64,000 nt of DNA from JBBPZA01 sp963728925 (GCA_963728925.1 CAVSMB010000014.1:186001-250000); one strand, 5' to 3'. Numbered from the stretch's first letter, positions 16,047-24,864 are shown. Made by a program: numbers and translations. Notes: a model not told the origin generated them from the sequence alone.

Positions 16047-17525
16047 CTACCTGTCGCGCATCGCCACGATCCCGCCGATCACGCCGAGGTAGGCGGTCCC
16101 GCCCGAGCTCAGCGCGATGCCCGCGTAGTTGTTGTTGAAGGCCAGGCCGGCGCCCGCGAGCCGCTTGAAGCGCGTGCGCCCCGTGCGGAAGTCGAGCGCG
16201 GTCCAGAACCACGGCTGCGCGCCCTTCGGGAAGCGATTGCGCGTGTAGGTGTAGATCAGGCCCGTCTTCGTCGAGAGCTTGGGCACCACGCTGGGCGCGC
16301 GCTCGATCCCGTTCGTCCACACCTTTCGACAGCCCGTGCCGCTCCGGTTCACGTCCACGCGCGCGAAGCCGGTGAAGGTGGCCGCATCGCCTCCGGCCCC
16401 GAACGGGCTCTGGTAGCCGTAGTTGTTCTCGACCACGAGCGAGCGGCCGGCCGTGATCAGCGAGTTCTCGGTGGCGCCGGCGTAGCGCGAGAACACAGGC
16501 ACCTCGCAGACCACACGGCGCTGTCCACCCCAGAGCCGGCGCTTGGTCCGGTAGACGACGACGTGCATCGGGGTGTCGTTGTCGGTGATCGCCACGTAGC
16601 CGTTGTCCATGATCGTCGGCGTCGTCCCCGAGCCGGCGTCGACCTGGCTGGGCTTGCGGATGCCCGAGTTGCGGTAGGTCACCTTCCAGTCGATGCGCGG
16701 CCGGCCGTCGCGATCGGCGCTGAAGCGGTACATGCGCCGGTCCGAGACGATGTAGACGGCGTCACGGTCGACCGCGAAGGAGTTCTCGACCTCCTCGCCC
16801 AGCCGCAGGACGCGGATCCGACCGCTCTTCGGGTCGAGCGTGCCGACCTTCCCGTTGCGCTTGGACACGAACCAGATGCGCCCGGAGAAGTCGGGCAGCG
16901 CCGAGGTCACGCGCTCGTCGGGCCGCAGCACGACGGTGAGGTCGTAGTCGCCGGTCTTGCGCAGCCGTCTCCCGTCCGAGGACTGCGAGAGCACGAACAG
17001 GTGGCTCGTCTTGGTCGCGCTCCAGATGCGGTCCTGGGGGTCGAGGAAGAAGTAGCCGCCGCCCGTGAAGTTCTGGAAGGGCTCGGTCCCGGGCGCGTCG
17101 GGAGCGTTGGGGAACGTGTAGTCAGCGACCACCGAGAGGGTGCGCGGGTCGATGATGCGTGCGACCGGCGGGGCGACGAGCGACGGGCAGACCGTGACGA
17201 TCCGACCGCGGCTGTCGAAGGTCAGCGACCCGCAGAGCGACGCTGGCAACGCGCCCGAGCGCGTCTTCGGGTTGCGGCCGAGCGGCCCGGCGCTCTGGTA
17301 GGCGTCGGTCATCCACGTGTCGTTGTGGATGTTGTTCTTGGGGTTGGGCGCCATGAACGGGTTCTGGGGCGCGATCGTCGGGTCCGCCACCGGCTTGGGC
17401 GTCGCGGCCGAGCCGCTGTACGCGGGCACCGAGGTCGGCGGGCCGGGGGGGATGGGGCCGGCGACGGCGGCCGAGGCGATGAGGAAGACGAGGAAGGCGA
17501 CGGACGTTGCGACTCGGGTCGGCAT
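16047..17525 (-). CDS. Secreted beta-propeller-like protein, function unknown
   Basis: 492 aa. A Sec signal peptide is evident (MPTRVATSVAFLVFLIASAAVA, cleavage near AVA-GP). The mature part is built of repeated short beta motifs with W/D endings (DFSGRIWFVSKRNGKVGTLD, DPQDRIWSATKTSHLFVL), as in seven-bladed propellers such as SMP-30/NHL or PQQ-like folds. Two cysteine pairs may be disulfides. No catalytic residues can be assigned. It is a monocistronic gene on the minus strand. Confidence 0.7.
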   Translation of the reverse strand: MPTRVATSVAFLVFLIASAAVAGPIPPGPPTSVPAYSGSAATPKPVADPTIAPQNPFMAPNPKNNIHNDTWMTDAYQSAGPLGRNPKTRSGALPASLCGSLTFDSRGRIVTVCPSLVAPPVARIIDPRTLSVVADYTFPNAPDAPGTEPFQNFTGGGYFFLDPQDRIWSATKTSHLFVLSQSSDGRRLRKTGDYDLTVVLRPDERVTSALPDFSGRIWFVSKRNGKVGTLDPKSGRIRVLRLGEEVENSFAVDRDAVYIVSDRRMYRFSADRDGRPRIDWKVTYRNSGIRKPSQVDAGSGTTPTIMDNGYVAITDNDTPMHVVVYRTKRRLWGGQRRVVCEVPVFSRYAGATENSLITAGRSLVVENNYGYQSPFGAGGDAATFTGFARVDVNRSGTGCRKVWTNGIERAPSVVPKLSTKTGLIYTYTRNRFPKGAQPWFWTALDFRTGRTRFKRLAGAGLAFNNNYAGIALSSGGTAYLGVIGGIVAMRDR

Positions 17526-17579
17526 CGACCGACCGTAGCCGACCGCGCTCTCCCTCGTTGCCGCAGCGCGGCCCAGCTC

Positions 17580-18257
17580 TCAGCGTCGACGCGCGGACGC
17601 GCTGACCCGCATCGCGGTCGCGAACTGCTCCTGGTCGAGGGCGGGCTCGGGCAGGGGGGTCGTCCCCGAGCGCGCGGGGCGCAGCCCGTCGAGCACGAGG
17701 GTGAGGGTGCGGCGCCACACGTCGGGGGCGACGTCGCGCGTGGCGTCGGCGATCGCTCCGGCGGCGAGCTGGAGGATCGGCAGGTCGGTCACCTCGAGGT
17801 CGTCGCGCACGACGCCTGCCGCCCTCGCGCGCTCCACGAGCCGCTGCACCTTCGGTCCGATGCGCTCTCGCGCGCGCGTGACCCGCGAGTGGCCGCAGTC
17901 GTTCCCCAGGGCGAGCTCCTTGAGACCCCGGTCGGCGGTCTGGAGCTCAATCGCGCCGACGAAGAAGTGCACCAGCCCGTCCCACGGGTCCTCCATCTCC
18001 AGGCCCTCGTCGGCGAGCGCGGCGATCTCCTCCATGCGCTGCTCGAAGAGCGCGTCGATGAGCTGCTCCTTGTCGGGGAAGCGGCGGTAGACCGTGCCCA
18101 CCCCGACGCCGGCGCGACGCGCGATGTCGTCGTGCGAGGCGCGAAGTCCCCGCTCCGCGAACTCCTCGCGCGCCGCCTCGAGGATCAGCCGGCGGTTTCG
18201 CTCGGCGTCGCGGCGCAGGGGGCGGTCGGCGGTGGAGGAGCTGCTCACGGGACCCAT
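17580..18257 (-). CDS. TetR-family transcriptional regulator
   Basis: 225 aa. N-terminal helix-turn-helix at residues ~18-64 (RRLILEAAREEFAERGL, DDIARRAGVGVGTVYRRF); the C-terminal ligand domain is variable. It is divergent from the DHA2 exporter at 18414, with a perfect-arm palindrome between them. This is the standard arrangement for a local repressor of an efflux pump; the ligand is unknown. Confidence 0.93.
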   Translation of the reverse strand: MGPVSSSSTADRPLRRDAERNRRLILEAAREEFAERGLRASHDDIARRAGVGVGTVYRRFPDKEQLIDALFEQRMEEIAALADEGLEMEDPWDGLVHFFVGAIELQTADRGLKELALGNDCGHSRVTRARERIGPKVQRLVERARAAGVVRDDLEVTDLPILQLAAGAIADATRDVAPDVWRRTLTLVLDGLRPARSGTTPLPEPALDQEQFATAMRVSASARRR

Positions 18258-18278
18258 TCTAGCCGAAGCGGAGCCTAA

Positions 18279-18294
18279 CTCTCCAAGTGGAGAG
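18279..18294. promoter_or_regulatory. Palindromic operator between tetR and MFS exporter
   Basis: CTCTCCAAGTGGAGAG: 7-bp perfect arms around AG. It is 21 bp from the tetR start and about 120 bp from the exporter start. The related half-word CTCCACTT recurs inverted at 18347-18354 within CCTCC-N7-GGAGG. Size and position fit a TetR dimer site controlling both genes. Confidence 0.7.
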
Positions 18295-18413
18295 ACAACC
18301 TCCGTTTGTATGCTACGCTGCGACGACGAAGAACTTGAGAGCGTTCCTCCACTTCAAGGAGGGCCGGCTCGAGCGCAGACCGTCCTCGACGCCTTCCCAC
18401 CGCAGGAGCTGAC

Positions 18414-19886
18414 ATGCCCGCCACTGACACATCCGTCCCCGCCCGACGCTGGCTGATCCTCGGGGTCGTCGGGATGGCGCAGCTCATGGTCGTCCTCGAC
18501 GCGACCATCGTGAACATCGCGCTTCCCTCCGCCCAGCATGCGCTCGGGTTCTCCGACGACTCGCGCCAGTGGATCGTCACCGCCTACGCGCTCGCCTTCG
18601 GCAGCCTGCTGCTGCTCGGCGGCCGCATCGGCGACTACTTCGGGCGCAAGCGCGTCTTCGTCGCGGGTCTGCTCGGCTTCGCCGGCGCGTCCGCGCTCGG
18701 CGGCTTCGCGGACTCCTTCGACGTCCTCGTGGCGGCGAGAGCACTCCAGGGCGCGTTCGGCGCACTGCTGGCCCCGGCGGCGCTGTCGCTGCTCAGCACG
18801 ACCTTCACCGCGGGCGCTGAGCGACGGAAGGCCTTCGGCATCTACGGGGCGATCGCCGGCTCGGGCGGCGCTGCCGGCCTGCTGCTCGGCGGCGTGCTCA
18901 CCGAGTACCTGAGCTGGCGCTGGTGCCTCTACGTGAACCTCCTGTTCGCCGTACCCGCTGCGCTCGCCGCGTTGCGGCTGCTGCCCCATGACCCGGTCAC
19001 CGAGCGTCCGCGCATTGACGTGCCCGGCACGCTCACCGCGACCAGTGGCCTCTTCGCCCTCGTCTACGGCTTCTCCAACGCGCAGACCCAGAGCTGGGGC
19101 GCGCCGTTGACCGTCGCGGCGCTCGTCTCCGCGGTCGTCCTGCTCGTGGGCTTCGTCGTCGTCGAGCGTCGCTCGTCGCACCCGCTGCTCCCGCTGCGGG
19201 TCGTCACCGACCGGGCCCGAGGCGGGTCCTACCTCGCCGTCGCGATCGTCGGCGCCGGGATGTTCGGCGTGTTCCTGTTCCTGACCTACTACCTCCAGCG
19301 CACGCTCGGGTTCTCCCCGATCCAGACGGGGCTGGCCTTCCTGCCGATGATCGCCGTCGTCATGGTCACCGCGACGCTGGGGAACACCAAGCTCGTCCCG
19401 CGCTTCGGCCCGCGGCGGATGGTCAGTGCGGGAATGCTCTTCGCCGCCGGCGCGATGCTGCTGCTCACCCGCATCGGCGTCGACTCGAGCTACGCGACCC
19501 ACGTGCTGCCCGCGATCATGCTGCTCGGCCTCGGCCTGGGCCTCGTGATGGCGCCGTCGATGAACACGGCGACACAAGGCGTGCAGCCTTCCGACGCCGG
19601 CGTTGCCTCCGCGATGGTCAACACCGGCCAGCAGGTCGGCGGCTCGGTCGGCACCGCGCTGCTGAGCACCCTGGCCGCGAGCGCCGCGACGAGCTTCGTC
19701 GGCGGCCAGCGGCCCACCGCGCAGCTGCTCGCCGAGGCGTCGGTGCACGGCTATGTGACCGCGTTCTGGTGGTCGGCGGGGATCTTCGCCGTCGGCGCCG
19801 TCGTCTGCGGCCTCCTGCTGCCGGGCCGGGTTGCGTCGCCCGAGCCGCTGGCCGATGGGGCCGGCGAGCCCGTCTTCGCCCACTGA
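18414..19886 (+). CDS. DHA2-type MFS drug exporter (EmrB/QacA subfamily)
   Basis: 490 aa with about 14 hydrophobic helices. Motif D1-like LDATIVNIALP in helix 1, motif A GGRIGDYFGRKRVF between helices 2 and 3, and motif C-like GAIAGSGGAAGLLLGGVL in helix 5 mark a proton-driven drug antiporter of the 14-helix family. It probably expels hydrophobic or cationic toxicants, and is controlled by the divergent TetR protein through the operator at 18279. Confidence 0.93.
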   Translation: MPATDTSVPARRWLILGVVGMAQLMVVLDATIVNIALPSAQHALGFSDDSRQWIVTAYALAFGSLLLLGGRIGDYFGRKRVFVAGLLGFAGASALGGFADSFDVLVAARALQGAFGALLAPAALSLLSTTFTAGAERRKAFGIYGAIAGSGGAAGLLLGGVLTEYLSWRWCLYVNLLFAVPAALAALRLLPHDPVTERPRIDVPGTLTATSGLFALVYGFSNAQTQSWGAPLTVAALVSAVVLLVGFVVVERRSSHPLLPLRVVTDRARGGSYLAVAIVGAGMFGVFLFLTYYLQRTLGFSPIQTGLAFLPMIAVVMVTATLGNTKLVPRFGPRRMVSAGMLFAAGAMLLLTRIGVDSSYATHVLPAIMLLGLGLGLVMAPSMNTATQGVQPSDAGVASAMVNTGQQVGGSVGTALLSTLAASAATSFVGGQRPTAQLLAEASVHGYVTAFWWSAGIFAVGAVVCGLLLPGRVASPEPLADGAGEPVFAH

Positions 19887-19927
19887 CCTGAGCGACTCCG
19901 CGCCCCTGGTGCCCGGCGACCTCGCGC

Positions 19928-20384
19928 TCAGCCGCGCGGGGTCGCCGGCGGCGCGGTCCGCAGCGACCCGTCGAGCTCGTCGACGACGCCCCGGGCCAGC
20001 TCCCGCAACTCATCGTCGCTGCGGTCCTGGACCGGGTGAGCGACGAAGGCGCGGCGCACAGCGGGCTTGCCGAGCTTGACCGCCTGGTCGCGCGCGGCCT
20101 GCTCGAAGGCGCTCGAGGCGACGAGCACCGCGGGGCGTCCCGGCCGACTGGAACTCGAGCACGTCGCGCAGACCGCACGACACGCACGAGCCTCAATCGG
20201 CGAGCGCCTCGATGACGGCGTCGCAGCGCTGGGCGATGTCGCGCCGGAGGTCCGCGGGCGCCGGTTTGGTGAAGGTCGGCTTGGCCGTGCGCTCCACGCT
20301 GTGGCCGCGAGCGGCGAGCAGCGCCTCGAGCTCGTCGAGGAACACGTCGCTTCGAGCTGGCCGCGCCTCACTGAGGACGGCCAA
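19928..20384 (-). CDS. UGSC-family selenoprotein: in-frame TGA read as Sec, plus an apparent 1-base frameshift
   Basis: From a TTG at 20384 the frame gives RSDVFLDELEALLAARGHSV...KPTFTKPAPADLRRDI...DAVIEALAD, then TGA (20195-20193), then GSCVSCGLRDVLEFQSAG. This is the U-G-S-C signature of the UGSC (seleno)protein family as I know it. After about 20131-20140 the conserved rest (PAVLVASSAFEQAARDQ...AFVAHPVQDRSDDELREL) continues in the neighbouring frame to the TGA at 19928; deleting one base of the gggg run at 20131-20134 rejoins the two. The SECIS hairpin just after the TGA supports selenocysteine over a stop. Function is probably redox (Sec/Cys pair), substrate unknown. Start codon and N-terminus are uncertain. 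Confidence 0.75.
20163..20181 (-). promoter_or_regulatory. Bacterial SECIS hairpin downstream of the UGA codon
   Basis: On the mRNA, stem GUCGUGC (20181-20175) pairs with GCGCGAC (20169-20163) over 7 bp, one of them G-U, around the loop GGUCU (20174-20170). The loop begins exactly 18 nt after the UGA. The E. coli fdhF SECIS, which binds SelB, has the same GGUCU loop 18 nt after its UGA. In the coding frame the element encodes the SCGLRD segment. Confidence 0.8.
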
Positions 20385-20544
20385 GCACGGCTCGAAGTTC
20401 GCGCTCGTCCTTCACAATGGGCCAGCGGGACCGGGGTGACGCTATGGCCGCCAAGACCAGGGCATTCGCCAGGGTCTCCACGGGCGCGACGCGCGGCGCG
20501 TAGCGCGACTGTGATCCCGACACGAACCTAGGAAGGGTCGACAG

Positions 20545-21138
20545 ATGCGCTCAGACATCGCACCCGGCGGCACGTTCCCGGACTACGAGCTGCCCGATCA
20601 CACGAACGTCCCCCGAAAGCTCAGCGAGCTGCAGGGCGACGATCCGCTGATCCTCACGCTTGCGCGCGGCCACTACTGCCCGAAGGAGCACCAGCAGCAC
20701 CTCGAGCTCGCGGCGTTCTATCCCAAGGTCGCCGTGGCGTACACCCAGATGGCCACGATCTCGACCGACACCCACCACGCGTCACAGGAGTTGCGCGCGT
20801 CGGTCGGCGCCCAGTGGCCCTTCCTCTCCGATCCGGGGCGGATCGTCCAGAAGGACCTCGACATCCAGGAGTACACCGACCCCGAGAACGACCCGATGAT
20901 CCCGCACACACTCGTGCTCAAGCCCGGGCTCGTCATCCACAGCATCTACAACGGCTACTGGTTCTGGGGGCGCCCCTCGGTCGATGACCTCCGCCACGAC
21001 CTGCGGGCCGTGACGCGCGAGATCCGCCCCGACCGGGACCTCGGCACCCCCGGGCTGCATGATGCCTGGGGCGCGGGCGACCTCTCGCGGTTCCATGGCT
21101 GGAACGAGCGAGCCCCCGCAAGCCCGAGGGCCGCCTGA
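20545..21138 (+). CDS. Redoxin (peroxiredoxin-like AhpC/TSA) domain protein
   Basis: 197 aa; RBS aggaaggg before the ATG. Thioredoxin-like redoxin fold: PGGTFPDYELPDHTNVPRKL opening strand, ARGHYCPKEHQQHLEL carrying the single cysteine at the peroxidatic position, then STDTHHASQELR, PFLSDPG and IPHTLVLKPG. With one Cys it would be a 1-Cys type needing an external reductant. It is divergent from the UGSC gene and is followed by a disulfide-reductase-like flavoprotein, so the three may form a redox relay (inferred). Confidence 0.8.
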   Translation: MRSDIAPGGTFPDYELPDHTNVPRKLSELQGDDPLILTLARGHYCPKEHQQHLELAAFYPKVAVAYTQMATISTDTHHASQELRASVGAQWPFLSDPGRIVQKDLDIQEYTDPENDPMIPHTLVLKPGLVIHSIYNGYWFWGRPSVDDLRHDLRAVTREIRPDRDLGTPGLHDAWGAGDLSRFHGWNERAPASPRAA

Positions 21139-21166
21139 GAGCTGCTTGTCACCAACGGAGACCACC

Positions 21167-22275
21167 GTGAGCAAGGACTACGACGTGATCGTGCTGGGCG
21201 GAGGCTCGCCCGGAGAGCACTGCGCAGGCGCTCTGGCCGAGGGTGGGCTGCGCGTGGCCGTCGTCGAGCGCGAGCTGGTGGGCGGCGAGTGCTCGTACTG
21301 GGCGTGCATCCCGTCGAAGACGCTGCTGCGGCCGGGCGAGGCGGTGCACGGGGCGCGCGAGGCCGCCGCGACCGCCGAGGTCGACGTCGAGGCGGCGCTT
21401 GCCTGGCGCGACTTCATGGTCTCGGACTACTCCGATGCCGGGCAGGAGCGCTGGCTCGCCGACAACGGCATCGACCTGCTGCGGGGCACCGGGCGGCTCG
21501 CCGGCCGGGGCGTCGTCGAGGTCGACGGCGTGCGCCACACCGCGGGCCACGTGGTCCTCGCCAACGGCGCCGATCCGATCGTGCCGCCGGTCGCGGGTCT
21601 GCGCGAGCTCGAGGGTGTCTGGACCAACCGCGAGGCGACCTCCATGAAGACCGTTCCTCGCCGCCTGCTCATCCTGGGCGGCGGGCCGGTCGGCGTCGAG
21701 ATGGCCCAGGCCGTGCGCCGATTCGGCGGCGAGGTGGCAGTCTCGAGATGGGCGAGCACGTCCTCGGCCGGGAGCCGGCGCCGCTCGGCGAGGCGCTCGG
21801 CAAGGTTCTGAGCGGCGAGGGCATCGAGCTCGTCCTCTCCGCGAACGCGACCGCGGCGCGACGCGAGGGTGAGGACTACGTCCTGCAGCTCGACGACGAG
21901 CGCGAGTTGAGCGGCGACCGACTGCTCGTCGCCACGGGGCGGCGCCCGCGGGTCCGCGGGATCGGCCTGGAGTCGGTCGGCATCGAGCCGGACGCGCACG
22001 GAGTCCCGGTCGACGCGCACCTGCGCGCGGGGAACGGTCTGTGGGCGATCGGCGACGTGAACGGGCTCTGGCCACTGACCCACGTCGGCAAGTACCAGGG
22101 CGACGTCGTCGCCGCGAACATCCTCGGTGACCCGCGAAAGGCCAGCTACGAGGGCGTTCCGCGCGTCACCTACACGGACCCGCAAGCCGAGGCGGTGGGC
22201 GCCGGCGCTGGCCGCTTCAGCGCCATGGTCCCGCTCACGGAGGTGCCGAAGACCGCTAGGAAGGAGAGCAGATGA
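21167..22275 (+). pseudogene. FAD/NAD(P)-disulfide oxidoreductase (Lpd/MerA-like), frameshifted and truncated
   Basis: GTG start in the sequence accaccgtgagc. FAD-binding VIVLGGGSPGEHCAG; redox-active disulfide GGECSYWACIPSKTLLRP (CxxxxC); NAD-site LLILGGGPVGVEMAQ. After GGEVAV (about 21738-21743) the family sequence LEMGEHVLGREPAPLGEAL continues in another frame, as if one base were missing. The second part has GLWAIGDVNG (FAD C-terminal site) and VTYTDPQAEAVG. It then stops just past LTEVPKTA, where about 80 residues of dimerisation domain, including the His-Glu pair, should follow. Likely a decayed gene; the frameshift alone could be an assembly error but the missing tail could not. Confidence 0.8.
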
Positions 22276-23036
22276 GCGCTGAAACTGCCGCTCCGCCGAT
22301 CGCGCGCGAGCCGGAGTTGCGTGAGCAAACCGTCGTGGTGATCGGTGGCAGCGCCGGCATCGGGCTTGAGACGGCACGGCGTGCGCGAGCTGAGGGAGCC
22401 GACGTCATCCTCACCGGCCGTGATTCAGAGCGGCTGCAACACGCTGCAAGCGAGCTCGGCGCGCTGAGCACGGCGACGTTCGATGCGAACGATTCGGAGG
22501 CCCTCGAGGACTTCTTCGCGAACCTCGCAGGACCGATCGACCACGTGATGGTGACCGCCGGCGGCCCCTACTACGCGCGCCTGGCGGACATCGACTTCGA
22601 CGAGGCGCGCCGCGCGCTTCAGGAGCATCCCATGCTGATGGTCGGCGTCGCGCGCTACGGCGCCGCCAAAGTCCGTCCCGGAGGCACGCTCCTGTTCATG
22701 GGCGGCACCGGAGCCCGCAGTCCCAGCGTCGGTGTCGGGCTCAGCTCGGCGATGACAGCGGCACTCCCGGCCCTGACGGCCAGCCTGGCGCTCGAGGTCG
22801 CACCGGTTCGAGTGAACCTGGTCGCCGCCGGCTTCGTCGACACGCCCCTGTCGGCGTCGCTCCTCGGCGATCAGCTCAAAGACCGCCGCAATGAGCTCCG
22901 GGCCACGCTGCCGATCGCTCGCGTCGTCGGACCGGCCGATGTCGCCGCGCTGGCCGTCCACGTCATGACCAACACCGCTCTGACCGGGGCGACCTACGAC
23001 ATCGACGGGGGGCAGCAGCTCGTCCCCGGACACTGA
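22272..23036 (+). CDS. SDR-family oxidoreductase lacking the catalytic Tyr-Lys
   Basis: 254 aa; ATG overlaps the end of the broken flavoprotein, with aggaaggagag upstream. Rossmann motif GGSAGIGLETAR, VTAGGPYY in place of NNAG, C-terminal GATYDIDGG. The usual YxxxK is absent: the site reads GVGLSSAMTAALPALTASLA. Such SDRs occur and may use other residues or only bind NAD(P). Base composition is a little less GC-rich than its neighbours. Substrate unknown. Confidence 0.8.
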   Translation: MSAETAAPPIAREPELREQTVVVIGGSAGIGLETARRARAEGADVILTGRDSERLQHAASELGALSTATFDANDSEALEDFFANLAGPIDHVMVTAGGPYYARLADIDFDEARRALQEHPMLMVGVARYGAAKVRPGGTLLFMGGTGARSPSVGVGLSSAMTAALPALTASLALEVAPVRVNLVAAGFVDTPLSASLLGDQLKDRRNELRATLPIARVVGPADVAALAVHVMTNTALTGATYDIDGGQQLVPGH

Positions 23037-23380
23037 CGCGAGCTACATGGTCAGCCGACCGGCGGGTTGGTGTCGTCCTAGATTCGGGCCGCGGCGAGCT
23101 TGCCGCTCTGACCCCGGACATAGACGGCGACGGGGAGCCACGGCATCCGACAAGCGTCCCACATCCACTGCTGTTTTCGGGTGGAGGGAGCGGTCGGCGT
23201 GGGCGCTGCCCAGCCGCGAGAGATCCGACGTGGTGACCACGGTGGCGCTTGCCGAGGCGGCGGACCCGCACCGAGAGAATCGCGAGGTCGTCGGGGGGTC
23301 GTATCGGTCGCGTGACGCGCCGCGGCCCGTCGGCGATGAGGGCGGAAAGCGCAAGCGGGCGCTGGAAGCGGCGTAGGCGC
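23037..23380. other. Intergenic stretch, nothing recognised
   Basis: 344 bp between the SDR and cysteine dioxygenase genes, which converge here. Open frames cross it on both strands but show no family-like sequence, ribosome site or strong hairpin. I see no feature in it. Confidence 0.6.
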
Positions 23381-23905
23381 TCAGGCCGCGCCGAGCGCAC
23401 GGTCGAGCGGGCGCAGCTCCTCGGCGTAGGAGACCGAGTGGCGGTGGAGGGTGCCGTCGGGCTCGACGAGGTAGGCGCCCATGCGCCACAGCGGCGGGGA
23501 GTAGGCGTGCAGGGTGACGGCCGGGACGTCGCTGTGGTGCAGCACGCGGTGGATGTCGGCGGCGGCGAAGTCGAGCGTCTCGCCCGGCCCGTAGACGCGC
23601 CGTGCCGGCGGGCCGCCGACGGCGAGGCGCTCCTCGCGGACGTGGCCCTCGACGACGGCGACCGCACCGGCGGAGACGTCGTGGTCGTGGAAGCCCGTGT
23701 CCTGGTCCTCCATCCAGCAGATGAGCCACACCGACACGTGCTCGTCGCGCGGCAGCTCCTCGTAGACGCGCTGGTCGGCGTCGTGGATGACCAGGTGGCG
23801 CCAGCGCGCGGGGTCGGCGGCGAGGCGCTCGACGAGCACCCGCAGATCGTGGCGCTCGAGGTCGCCACTCGGAGGCGCGGCGCGAACGGGCGGCGGCGCG
23901 GTCAC
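23381..23905 (-). CDS. Cysteine dioxygenase (cupin type)
   Basis: 174 aa; GTG start overlapping the stop of the amidohydrolase gene (GTGA). Cupin motif 1 in TGFHDHDVSAGAVAVVEGHV gives the first two iron His ligands; the third is in HRVLHHSDVPAVTLHAYSPPL. This is the type I cysteine dioxygenase pattern; it oxidises cysteine to cysteine sulfinate with O2. Close relatives use other thiols such as 3-mercaptopropionate, so substrate choice is open. It belongs to a sulfur-related islet with methanethiol oxidase. Confidence 0.85.
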   Translation of the reverse strand: MTAPPPVRAAPPSGDLERHDLRVLVERLAADPARWRHLVIHDADQRVYEELPRDEHVSVWLICWMEDQDTGFHDHDVSAGAVAVVEGHVREERLAVGGPPARRVYGPGETLDFAAADIHRVLHHSDVPAVTLHAYSPPLWRMGAYLVEPDGTLHRHSVSYAEELRPLDRALGAA

Positions 23906-24834
23906 GTCGCCACCATCCTGGCCAGCAGCCGCGCCGGGTTGCGCTCGCGCAGGCTGCGCTGCACCGCCTCGCCGAGGGCCGAGAGGTCGGCCGGCTCGGT
24001 GACAGGGCGGTCGGAGCCGTGCACGAGCTGGTCGACCCCGACCACGCGCAGCATCGCGTCGATCGCTCGCGGGCCGTAGGACGACGTGTCGTAGAAGGTG
24101 AGCCGGTCGACGGCGCTGCGCGTCGGCCCGCCGCGCGCGGCGAGGCGCTCGAGGTGCAGCGGCGCGAGGCCGGCGAGCATCGCGAAGACGACGCGCAGCC
24201 GCGGGTGTGCCGCGCGCCCCACCGCGACCCAGGCGTGCCAGGCGGCGTTCATCTGGTCGACGTAGCCCGTCAGCGCCGGCCACCACGCGGGGCTGGAGGC
24301 GGCCTCGAGGGGGCTCGCGCAGGCCACCGGGCCGGGGTGGACGAAGAGCGCGGCGCCCCGCGCCTCCAGGCGCTCGAGCAGCGAGCCGGTGCGCTCGACG
24401 GCTGCGAACGAGCGCAGCGCGCAGGCCGGCACCGAGACGCCGATGGCGCCGCGGTGGAGCAGCGCGTCGACCTGCCCGTCCTCGGGGTCCTCGAGCGAGG
24501 CGGCGCCCCACCACTGGAAGGCCGTGGGCAGCTCGTACATGCCGGCGTGGTGGGCCGCGAGCAGCGGCTCGGCCTCCGCGTGAGGCAGCCTCTCGATGCC
24601 AGCGGGGCTTGAGAGGGCGACGAGCACCCGGTGCACGCCGTCGTCACGAGCGGTGCGCAGGCGGCTCTCGGGGTCGCAGGCCTCGGGCCCGAGCAGCGTG
24701 TCGGGCTCGCCGTCGAGGGCCAGCGTCCAGCCGCCCCGCGCGCGCTGCACGCGCGGCGCGCTGCGCCGTGCCGCGAGGGCGGCGAGGAGGGGCTCGCTCC
24801 AGAGATGCTGGTGGACGTCGGTGGGTGGGGACAC
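23902..24834 (-). CDS. Amidohydrolase (TIM-barrel metal-dependent hydrolase)
   Basis: 310 aa from the GTG at 24834, chosen because the protein then begins with the metal motif TDVHQHLW (HxH). Later conserved parts: FVHPGPVA, DQMNAAWHAW, and HGSDRPVTEP with the final metal Asp. This is the amidohydrolase-2/PTE-like family (decarboxylases, lactonases). The substrate is unknown. The longer upstream frame would run into the AT-rich promoter region and is not used. Translationally coupled to the cysteine dioxygenase. Confidence 0.82.
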   Translation of the reverse strand: MSPPTDVHQHLWSEPLLAALAARRSAPRVQRARGGWTLALDGEPDTLLGPEACDPESRLRTARDDGVHRVLVALSSPAGIERLPHAEAEPLLAAHHAGMYELPTAFQWWGAASLEDPEDGQVDALLHRGAIGVSVPACALRSFAAVERTGSLLERLEARGAALFVHPGPVACASPLEAASSPAWWPALTGYVDQMNAAWHAWVAVGRAAHPRLRVVFAMLAGLAPLHLERLAARGGPTRSAVDRLTFYDTSSYGPRAIDAMLRVVGVDQLVHGSDRPVTEPADLSALGEAVQRSLRERNPARLLARMVAT

Positions 24835-24864
24835 GGAAATGGAGCGGATCGGTGAACAACTAAT

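Noticed and set aside
20193..20384. Ordinary 63-aa protein ending at the TGA
   Set aside because: Family sequence continues directly after the TGA, and a SECIS hairpin of matching loop and spacing follows it.
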